A stretch of 6,607 bases of DNA, from contig JARICB010000257.1 in the NCBI GenBank assembly GCA_029264225.1, positions 1 to 6,607 on the forward strand. Direction: 5' to 3'. Positions 1 to 5,854 of this stretch are shown piece after piece. The DNA is from Nocardioides sp. GTDB lineage: Bacteria > Actinomycetota > Actinomycetes > Propionibacteriales > Nocardioidaceae. The first letter of the stretch is position 1. Each line of letters starts with the position of its first letter. The translations under genes and the position numbers were made by a program. Under the pieces are notes generated by a model. It did no database searches. It was not told the DNA's origin and worked only from the letters and a program-made list of their open reading frames with translations.

Positions 1-442
1 CGGCCACCGACTCGACCACGGCGCGGGCGATCTCGGCCTCGTCGAGGTCGGCAGTGTCACGACCCACGAGGTGAGTCAGGCGCTGCCGAGCACCCGGCAG
101 ATCACCGGCAGCCAGGTGGGTATGGACGGCGGCCGCCTCCCGGCCCAGGGACCGCTCTCCCAGCACGACCCAGGTCGCGGCAGCGGTCAGACCAGCGCGC
201 GCCACCGGCCCGCTCGCGCACCGCTCCGCACCGACCCCGAGCACCACGCTCGCGCCGACCAGCAGCACTGTGTGCACGACGCCTCGGCCCCGCGAGTCGG
301 CATACAGACGGTCTTCGAGGGCCTGGGCGAGGGCACCGAACCCGGCGACGGGATGGCAGCGGCGCGGGTCGCCGAACAGTCGGTCGGCGCCGTAGCCCAG
401 CAGCAGCCCGACGGCGCGGGCGGTGGCCTGTCGCGTCGCCAT
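1..442 (-). CDS. cobD: Adenosylcobinamide-phosphate synthase CobD/CbiB, N-terminal part (cut by left window edge)
   Basis: This inner-membrane enzyme joins an aminopropanol (phosphate) arm to adenosylcobyric acid, giving adenosylcobinamide (phosphate). Only the first 147 codons are in the window; the gene continues past base 1. I translated it by hand because no stop falls inside the window. The N-terminus has the family signature GDPRRCHPV (residues 24-32) after a hydrophobic stretch. Further on is VGRDTADLDEAEIAR (126-140) followed by AVVESVA, matching the conserved GRDT..L...E..RA.VES.A block. Likely membrane segments lie at about 54-75 and 80-96. The ATG (442-440) shares one base with the TGA of the upstream CobB-CobC fusion (TGATG). 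No good ribosome-binding site precedes it, so translation is probably coupled. Its position directly after a CobC domain, which should make its substrate arm, fits. Note the naming clash: cobD here means the CbiB family, not the Salmonella CobD decarboxylase. Confidence 0.93.
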   Translation of the reverse strand, partial: MATRQATARAVGLLLGYGADRLFGDPRRCHPVAGFGALAQALEDRLYADSRGRGVVHTVLLVGASVVLGVGAERCASGPVARAGLTAAATWVVLGERSLGREAAAVHTHLAAGDLPGARQRLTHLVGRDTADLDEAEIARAVVESVA

Positions 443-2868
443 CAGCAGGTCGCTGCGAGTCGTTGCTCAAGGACCCGGTCGATGGTGGTGAGCAGCTGAT
501 CGGTCGTTGCCTCGGGGCGTACGGCGATCCGTACCCAGGTGGCATCGAGGCCGGGAAACGTGTCGGCCCGACGGACGGCGATCCCGGCATTACGCAGGGC
601 CAGTCGCACGTGGCCGAGCCGGGCCAACACGAACGGTGCCCTCGACGTGACGTGCTCGATGCCGCGCTCACGCAGCCCGGCGACGAGGTGCTTGCGCCAC
701 CGGCCGATCTCGAGGGCTCGCGATTCCGACTCCGCGACGGCCCGCGTAGCCGTGCAGGCGACGATGGCAGCGACGGCCGGCCCGGCGACCGACCACGGCG
801 TCTGGAGTCGGGCGAGGTCGCCGACGACCCGCGGGTCACCGGTGACGTAGCCCGTGCGGATGCCCGGGATCGACCAGTGCTTGGTCAGGCTGCGAATGAC
901 GAGCAGACCGTCGAGGCGCTCACGGACCAGCGACTCCGCCTCGCCGGGCACGGCGTCCATGAAGGCCTCGTCGACCACGACGAGACGACCCGGTCGACAC
1001 AGGCTCGCAACGACGTCTGCCGGATGCAGCACCCCGGTCGGGTTGGTGGGGTTGCCGAGCACGACCAGGTCGCCATCCTGCGGCACGGCCTCGGGGTCGA
1101 AGGTGAACCCGTTGTCGGGGCGACACAGCACGGTCGTGACCCGGCGGCCCGCCTGCTCCAGCGCGGCATGCGGCTCGGTGAACTGCGGGTGCACCACGAC
1201 CGGGCGCTGCCAGGCTCGCAGCCGGGCGACCAGAGTAAATGCCTCGGCCGCCCCGGCGGTCGGCAGCACCTCCGTCGACGGCCGACCCAGGTGCTCGGCG
1301 AGCGCGGTCCGCGCGGGCTCGGCATCGGGGTAGGCCGTGTCGTCGATCGCGGCGTGCAGTGCCTCATCGAGCCACGTCGGGCGTTCTCGGGAGTACACAT
1401 TGACGGCCAGGTCGAGCAGCCCGGCTCGGGCCTCGACGTCGCCGTGGTGACGCAACGGGTCGAGCAGCACCTCCGCTTCGGCCACCACCTCCTCGACCAC
1501 GGACACCGGCAGCGCCGGCTCGTGCGGGAGCGCGCGGTGGGCGGCGTCGGCGAACCGCTGGGCGAGCAGCGGATGCCCGGCCCAGTGCACGTGCAGATAG
1601 GAGGCGTGCCAGGTGTCGGTGGCGAAACCGACCGGCTCGCCGTCGATCTCCCACGCCGGCCGTTCGCCAGCCTCGACCGAGGTACTGGTGCGGTGGAACT
1701 CGTGCCCGGTGACCTGCTCGCCTGTCCGTGTGAGCAGCGAGTCGTTGAGCGCGATCGCCCGGGGGTAGCGCAGCGTGAGCCGCTTCGTCATCGTTGCGCT
1801 GACCGGCACGACACCGGCCATGTCGACCCCGTCGAGGGTCTCGGCGAGGTAGAGCAGCCCGGCGCACTCGGCCACCGTCGGCACCCCGGCGTCGACTGCG
1901 CGGCCCAGGTCTCCGATCAGGCTCCGGTTGGCGGCCAGCTCCGCGGCGTACACCTCGGGGAAGCCGCCGCCGAGGTAGATGCCCTGCGTGCCGGCAGGCA
2001 GCGCGAGGTCGGTTAACGGGTCGAACACGACGACGTCGCACCCGGCTGCGGTCAGCAGTTCCTCGGTCTCGGGATAGCGGAAGGTGAACGCACGGCCACC
2101 GGCCAGGGCGACGACCGGGCGACCCGACCCTGCGGCGTGCACCTCGTCGTGGGGCGACCACGGCGTCGAGTCGAGGTCGGGAGCCGACCGGGCGACGTCG
2201 AGCAGCGCGTCGAGATCGAGGTGGCGGGCCACCTGCTCCCCTAGTCGCTCGAGCATCCGCACCGAATCAGGCCGCTCGGCGGCAGTCACGAGCCCCAGGT
2301 GACGCGAGGGCGTGGCCAGTGCCTCGTCTCGGGGCAGCACCCCGAGCACCGGGAGTGCTACCCGCTCCAGCGAGCGGATGATCTCGGCGACGTTGCGCTG
2401 TGAGCCGGCGCTGTTGAGGACGACGCCGGCGATGCGGACGGCCGGGTCGTAGGCCGCCATCCCGGCCGCGACCGCCGCCGCCGACCGCGACTGGCGGGCC
2501 ACGTCGAGGACGAGCACGACCGGGCTCTGCGTAAGCGTGGCGACGTGGGCGGTCGAGGCGAAGCCGTCGGTGCCGAGCCGTCCGTCGTGCAGGCCCATCA
2601 CGCCCTCGATGATCGCCACGTCGGCGCCCGCTGCCCCGTGCAGCAGCAGCGGCACGATGCGGTCCACGCCGACCAGGTGTGGGTCGAGGTTGCGACCCGG
2701 GCGTCCGGAGGCGAGGGCGTGGTAGCCGGGATCGATGTAGTCGGGGCCGACCTTGTGGCCGCTGACCTGGTGCCCGGCGACGCGCAGCGCCGCGAGCAGC
2801 CCGGTCGCGATGGTGGTCTTGCCCTGGCCGGTCGAGGGTGCGGCGATCACGAGCCGGGGCAGGGTCAC
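442..2868 (-). CDS. cobB: Fused cobyrinate a,c-diamide synthase (CobB) and CobC-type PLP aminotransferase-fold enzyme
   Basis: One 808-residue frame encodes two enzymes. Residues 1-445 are CobB, which uses ATP and glutamine to amidate the a and c carboxylates of (hydrogeno)cobyrinate. Visible are the P-loop STGQGKTT (12-19), HKVGPDYIDPGYH (38-50), IEGVMGLHDG (87-96) and a class-I-like glutamine amidotransferase half. That half has GGGFPEVYAAELAAN (300-314), the catalytic Cys335 in AECAGLLYL, GHEFHR (388-393) and a late SYLHVHW (423-429) carrying the expected catalytic His. A linker of about 25 residues leads into residues 472-808, a fold-type-I PLP enzyme of the CobC (Rv2231c-like) family. 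It shows NPTNPTG (606-612), VVDEAF with Asp633, the PLP lysine Lys663 in SLTKHWSIPGIRTGY, and RIAVRP with Arg780. The CobC half probably supplies aminopropanol phosphate for the downstream cobD product. I chose the GTG at 2868: it gives the standard N-terminus MTLPRLVIAAPS, has AGAAGG-like AGAAGGG upstream, and overlaps the cobO stop by four bases. The open frame extends upstream to 3291 only as a shadow of cobO. Confidence 0.93.
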   Translation of the reverse strand: MTLPRLVIAAPSTGQGKTTIATGLLAALRVAGHQVSGHKVGPDYIDPGYHALASGRPGRNLDPHLVGVDRIVPLLLHGAAGADVAIIEGVMGLHDGRLGTDGFASTAHVATLTQSPVVLVLDVARQSRSAAAVAAGMAAYDPAVRIAGVVLNSAGSQRNVAEIIRSLERVALPVLGVLPRDEALATPSRHLGLVTAAERPDSVRMLERLGEQVARHLDLDALLDVARSAPDLDSTPWSPHDEVHAAGSGRPVVALAGGRAFTFRYPETEELLTAAGCDVVVFDPLTDLALPAGTQGIYLGGGFPEVYAAELAANRSLIGDLGRAVDAGVPTVAECAGLLYLAETLDGVDMAGVVPVSATMTKRLTLRYPRAIALNDSLLTRTGEQVTGHEFHRTSTSVEAGERPAWEIDGEPVGFATDTWHASYLHVHWAGHPLLAQRFADAAHRALPHEPALPVSVVEEVVAEAEVLLDPLRHHGDVEARAGLLDLAVNVYSRERPTWLDEALHAAIDDTAYPDAEPARTALAEHLGRPSTEVLPTAGAAEAFTLVARLRAWQRPVVVHPQFTEPHAALEQAGRRVTTVLCRPDNGFTFDPEAVPQDGDLVVLGNPTNPTGVLHPADVVASLCRPGRLVVVDEAFMDAVPGEAESLVRERLDGLLVIRSLTKHWSIPGIRTGYVTGDPRVVGDLARLQTPWSVAGPAVAAIVACTATRAVAESESRALEIGRWRKHLVAGLRERGIEHVTSRAPFVLARLGHVRLALRNAGIAVRRADTFPGLDATWVRIAVRPEATTDQLLTTIDRVLEQRLAATC

Positions 2869-3479
2869 CACTCGATGCCCTTCTGGCCCTTCTGTCCGGC
2901 ATCCATCGGGTGCTTGATCTTGGTCATCTCGGTAACGAGGTCGGCGACCTCGATCAACCGCGGGTCGGCGTTGCGGCCGGTGATGACGACGTGCTGGGCG
3001 CCCGGACGTGAACGCAGCGTCTCGACCACGTCGTCGACATCTACCCAGCCCCACTTCATCGGGTAGGTGAACTCGTCGAGGATCAGGAGATCGTGGGTCT
3101 CCGCGGCCAGCCGGCGCTTGATCTCCTGCCAGCCCTCGATCGCTGCGGTGGCGTGGTCCTCGTCGTCGCCCTGTTTGCGGGTCCACGACCAGCCCGCGCC
3201 CATCTTGTGCCACTCGACCGGCCCGCCCTCGCCGGTCTCCTCGTGCAGGCGACCGAGTCGTTCGAGGACGGTCTGCTCGCCGATGCGCCACTTGGCCGAC
3301 TTCACGAACTGGAAGACCCCGACCCGCCAGCCCTGGTTCCAGCCGCGCAGGCCGATCCCGAAGGCGGCGGTCGACTTCCCCTTGCCGTCGCCGGTGTGGA
3401 CCACCACCAGAGGTCGGTTGCGGCGCTGGCGGGTGGTGAGCCCGTCGTTGGGTACGACGCTCGGCTGGCCCTGCGGCAT
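2865..3479 (-). CDS. cobO: Cob(I)yrinic acid a,c-diamide adenosyltransferase CobO (BtuR/CobA family)
   Basis: This cytoplasmic enzyme transfers the 5'-deoxyadenosyl group of ATP to the reduced cobalt of the corrinoid, forming the Co-C bond. The 204-residue length is normal for the family. The sequence shows the P-loop TGDGKGKST (29-37), FQFVKSAKWRIGEQ (57-69), LILDEFTYPMKWGW (132-145), VVITGRNA (164-171), and the diagnostic C-terminus TKIKHPMDAGQKGQKGIEW, which ends the protein as in most CobO/BtuR members. The ATG (3479-3477) shares one base with the stop of the chelatase (TGATG) and has GGGGTGG a few bases upstream. The stop overlaps the GTG start of the CobB-CobC fusion by four bases. No defect is visible. 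It follows the chelatase and precedes CobB, in keeping with the order cobalt insertion, amidation, adenosylation. Confidence 0.97.
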   Translation of the reverse strand: MPQGQPSVVPNDGLTTRQRRNRPLVVVHTGDGKGKSTAAFGIGLRGWNQGWRVGVFQFVKSAKWRIGEQTVLERLGRLHEETGEGGPVEWHKMGAGWSWTRKQGDDEDHATAAIEGWQEIKRRLAAETHDLLILDEFTYPMKWGWVDVDDVVETLRSRPGAQHVVITGRNADPRLIEVADLVTEMTKIKHPMDAGQKGQKGIEW

Positions 3480-5602
3480 CAGGCCACCCCGCTCAGGTCG
3501 AAGGACGTGTGGCTGTGCACGGTTCCGGTCAGCGCTTCGGCGCTGACCTCGTCGACGGGCAGGTGCTCGGCACCGAGCAGCACCGCCAGTGTGGCCGCGA
3601 GACCGAGTCGCAGTGGTCCGCTCTCGCCGTCGATGACGACGGTGCTCACCTGCAGACCCGCGACGTGCTGGGCAGCCTGCACGGAGCGGGTCACCGCGTC
3701 CTTGCCGTCGGTGGCACGGCCGTCGGTCACCACGACCAGGAGCGGACGTAGCCGTGGGTCGCGCAGCCGCTCCCGCTGGAGCACGCGCGCTGCCTCGAGC
3801 AGCCCGGCTGCCAGCGGCGTACGCCCCCCGGCGGGCAGCTCCTCGAGTCGTGCGGCCGCGATCTCGACCGAATGCGTCGGTGGCAGCACCAGCTCGGCGC
3901 TCGTGCCCCTGAAGGTGATCAGCCCGACCTTGTCACGGCGGCGGTAGGCATCGAGCAACAGCGAGAGGATCGCGGTCTTGACTTGGCTCATCCGGCGGCG
4001 CGCCGCCATCGACCCGGAGGCATCGACGCAGAAGAGCACCAGGTTGGCCTCGCGGCCCTCGCGCACGGCGACCCGCAGATCCTCGGAGCGGATGTCGACG
4101 CGACCGCCCCTGCGTCCTCGCGCTGGCTGCTGGCCGGCCGCCGCAAGCAGCGTCTCGACCAGGTGCAGAGAACCGTTGGTGCCGGGGGTCGCTGCGATGC
4201 GACGTCCACTGCGGGCCAAGGCTCGACTGCGTCGACCGGCGGCACCCTCGCCCAGACCCTGGACGGTCAACAGCTTGGGGCGGTACGCCGCGGCAGTGCT
4301 CACCACCGAGCCGGGCCCCTCAGCCGTGGCAGGTCCAGGCGCGGGCAGCTCTGCCTCGGCAGCATCCGGCGCAGGCTCTCCCGGGTCGACCATCGGGTCG
4401 GACTGCCCCGTGGGTTCCGGACCGTCGCCAGAGTCGGACGGGTCGGAGGGCGCGGACGGGTCTGGCCCCTCGGCGGAATCGGCGGGGTCGGTCGAGTCGG
4501 AGGAATCCGACTGGTCGTCCGGTGTCGGATCGTCGGGAGCCGGGCCCTCCGGTGGCTCCGGTGGCTCCGGCGGCAGCTCGTCGTCTCCGAGCACCTGGTC
4601 GAGCAGCTCCTCGTCGAGGCCGGGGGCATCGAACGGGTTCCGCCGCCGCCGGTGCGGCAGCGAGAGCTGGGCGGCGCGGCGGATGTCGGAGCGGGTGACC
4701 TCGTCGCGACCCGCCCAGGCGGCGTGCGCGGCGGCGGTGCGGGCGGTGACGATGTCGGCACGGAGTCCGTCGACCTCGAAGGCTGCGCAGATCTCGGCGA
4801 TCTTGAGCAGGGCGGAGTCGCTCAGCCGTACCTTGGCCAGGTGCTCGCGGGCGGTCTCGACGCGCTCGGTCAACGACGCGTCGAGGTCGCGGTAGCGCTC
4901 GCTGAAGGCGACCGGGTCGGTGTCGTAGGCCATCCGGCGGCGTACGACCTCGGCGCGCAGCGCCGGTTCGCGCGGGGCTGCGACTTCGACGGTCAACCCG
5001 AAGCGGTCCAGCAGTTGCGGTCGGAGCTCGCCCTCCTCGGGGTTCATGGTGCCGATCAGCACGAACCGGGCGGCGTGTTCGACCGAGACCCCGTCACGCT
5101 CGATGGTGACCTGGCCCATCGCGGCCGCATCGAGCAGCAGGTCGACGAGGTGGTCGTGGAGCAGGTTGACCTCGTCGACGTAGAGGATGCCGCGGTGGGC
5201 GCGAGCGAGCAGGCCGGGCTCGTACTCCACCTTGCCGTGGGACAGCGCACGCTCCAGATGCAGCGACCCGAGCACCCTGTCCTCGGTCGCGCCGACGGGC
5301 AGTTCGACCAGCCGGACCGCCCGGGTCGTCACCTCCGCGTCGGCGGCGAAGGGACCGTCGGGTGAGACTGCGGCTGGATCGTTCGGGTCGATCGAGAAGC
5401 GGTCGGCGGGGTGGACGTCGACATGCGGAAGCACGCCGGCCAGCGCCCGCACGGCGGTCGACTTGGCCGTGCCCTTCTCACCGCGCACCAGGACACCACC
5501 GATCTCCGGGGCGATCGTGGTCAGGACAAGGGCCAGGCCCATGTCGTCGAGGGCGTCGACCTCGCAACCGAGGACGGCAGAAAATGGGTATTGCTGAGGC
5601 AT
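3479..5602 (-). CDS. Fused ChlI/ChlD-type chelatase (AAA+ ATPase plus VWA domain), probable cobaltochelatase motor
   Basis: This 707-residue protein joins the AAA+ and VWA parts that are separate in BchI/BchD or CobS/CobT. The AAA+ half (about 1-335) has Walker A GEKGTAKST (41-49), Walker B ILYVDEVNLL (139-148), IGTMNPEEGELRPQLLDRFG (183-202) with the sensor Asn and arginine-finger region, and a helical lid ending near PHRRRRNPF. A Pro/Asp/Ser-rich acidic linker spans about 341-425. The C-terminal VWA domain (about 519-705) has an intact MIDAS: DASGS (527-531), a Thr in GRTPLA (T595) and TDGRATDG (627-633). By family knowledge it hydrolyses ATP to power metal insertion by a large CobN/ChlH-type subunit, which is not in this window. 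The cobalamin riboswitch upstream and the cob genes downstream argue for cobalt rather than magnesium. The ATG at 5602-5600 has GGGAG six bases upstream. The metal assignment is inference from context. Confidence 0.9.
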   Translation of the reverse strand: MPQQYPFSAVLGCEVDALDDMGLALVLTTIAPEIGGVLVRGEKGTAKSTAVRALAGVLPHVDVHPADRFSIDPNDPAAVSPDGPFAADAEVTTRAVRLVELPVGATEDRVLGSLHLERALSHGKVEYEPGLLARAHRGILYVDEVNLLHDHLVDLLLDAAAMGQVTIERDGVSVEHAARFVLIGTMNPEEGELRPQLLDRFGLTVEVAAPREPALRAEVVRRRMAYDTDPVAFSERYRDLDASLTERVETAREHLAKVRLSDSALLKIAEICAAFEVDGLRADIVTARTAAAHAAWAGRDEVTRSDIRRAAQLSLPHRRRRNPFDAPGLDEELLDQVLGDDELPPEPPEPPEGPAPDDPTPDDQSDSSDSTDPADSAEGPDPSAPSDPSDSGDGPEPTGQSDPMVDPGEPAPDAAEAELPAPGPATAEGPGSVVSTAAAYRPKLLTVQGLGEGAAGRRSRALARSGRRIAATPGTNGSLHLVETLLAAAGQQPARGRRGGRVDIRSEDLRVAVREGREANLVLFCVDASGSMAARRRMSQVKTAILSLLLDAYRRRDKVGLITFRGTSAELVLPPTHSVEIAAARLEELPAGGRTPLAAGLLEAARVLQRERLRDPRLRPLLVVVTDGRATDGKDAVTRSVQAAQHVAGLQVSTVVIDGESGPLRLGLAATLAVLLGAEHLPVDEVSAEALTGTVHSHTSFDLSGVA
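4328..4582 (-). other. Acidic, low-complexity Pro/Asp/Ser linker inside the chelatase gene
   Basis: This segment encodes roughly residues 341-425 between the AAA+ and VWA domains. It opens with a short tandem repeat, PPEPPEPPE, visible as repeated ggtggctcc units on the plus strand near 4551-4571. It continues as many D-P, D-S and S-D-P steps with almost no lysine or arginine, so it should be disordered and strongly negative. BchD- and ChlD-type proteins typically have an acidic proline-rich linker here, so the region is expected in kind. Its short repeats make length variation between strains likely. Confidence 0.75.
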
Positions 5603-5603
5603 T

Positions 5604-5618
5604 TGAGGCTCCCGCTCA
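5604..5618 (-). promoter_or_regulatory. Ribosome-binding-site hairpin of the chelatase gene (candidate riboswitch expression platform)
   Basis: On the minus strand, TGAG (5618-5615) can pair with CTCA (5607-5604), leaving a seven-base loop CGGGAGC. This loop holds the Shine-Dalgarno GGGAG (5613-5609), six bases before the ATG at 5602. The loop bases CGGG, or GCGGG if the stem's last G (5615) opens, are exactly complementary to CCCGC (5705-5701) in the conserved L5 region of the riboswitch upstream. Cobalamin riboswitches of this type are known to act through an L5-L13 kissing loop, so this is the natural candidate for L13. Ligand binding would then hide the ribosome-binding site. The pairing is read by eye, not computed. 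Confidence 0.6.
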
Positions 5619-5641
5619 CTTCGCCATGACTATGGACGGAC

Positions 5642-5793
5642 GCGAGGCCGGTCTTCGGACTTGTCAGATCCCCGATCGTGCAAGGGCCTGATTCACCGCA
5701 GCGGGCCTGTGCCGGATTCTCACCGGCTTCCCAGATTCTTCCCGTCGACCATGGCGCACCGTTTCCGATGGCCGAGTCGTTGGGACACCTCGT
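5642..5793 (-). promoter_or_regulatory. Cobalamin (AdoCbl) riboswitch aptamer, compact form, controlling the minus-strand cob operon
   Basis: Read on the minus strand, the B12 box AAGTCCGAAGACCGGCC lies at 5662-5646. The core GGGAA (5732-5728) is followed by the hairpin GCCGG(5727-5723)/CCGGC(5715-5711), then CCCGC and TGCGGTGA (5700-5693). These are the conserved parts of the class. The closing stem pairs CGAGG (5792-5788) with CCTCG (5647-5643), and TGTC (5787-5784) can meet GACA (5665-5662). Between GGTG and GGGAA a long arm forms from TCGGCCAT (5775-5768) and ATGGTCGA (5752-5745), eight pairs with one G-U. Only about 30 bases separate GGTGA from the B12 box, with a small hairpin TCAG/CTGA, so the large peripheral extension of longer cobalamin riboswitches is missing. 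It lies 40 bases before the chelatase start and should turn the operon down when cobalamin is plentiful. Confidence 0.92.
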
Positions 5794-5803
5794 GCCAGGG
5801 ATG

Positions 5804-5832
5804 ACGATAGCCTGCCTTCCCGTGCCTGCCTC
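5804..5832 (-). promoter_or_regulatory. Candidate promoter of the riboswitch-controlled operon
   Basis: On the minus strand TATCGT (5809-5804) fits the actinobacterial -10 pattern TANNNT. It would place the transcription start near 5797, a few bases before the first paired base of the riboswitch at about 5792. The -35 position (about 5832-5827) reads GAGGCA, which is a weak match. The argument rests mostly on the good spacing to the aptamer. Confidence 0.35.
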
Positions 5833-5854
5833 GCCCCGTCCACCATCGCCGAAA

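Noticed and set aside
463..2016. 517-codon plus-strand open frame
   Set aside because: It is antisense to the CobB-CobC gene, has no recognisable domain and reads as arginine/glycine-rich low-complexity sequence typical of GC-rich shadow frames.
2869..3291. Upstream extension of the CobB frame to an ATG at 3291
   Set aside because: The extra 141 residues overlap cobO in another frame and are arginine-rich shadow sequence. CobB homology begins exactly at the GTG at 2868.
3872..5365. 497-codon plus-strand open frame
   Set aside because: Antisense to the well-supported chelatase gene; its long length follows from GC-rich codon bias on the other strand, and no motif is seen.
5603..5645. Possible intrinsic terminator after the riboswitch aptamer
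   Set aside because: The hairpins between B12 box and ATG are short and are not followed by a run of U; the RBS hairpin explains the structure better.
5755..5761. GGTG at 5760-5757 as the 5' side of the riboswitch closing stem
   Set aside because: Its flanking bases do not pair with CCTCG after the B12 box, whereas CGAGGTG at 5792-5786 does; it more likely lies in the loop of the upstream arm.
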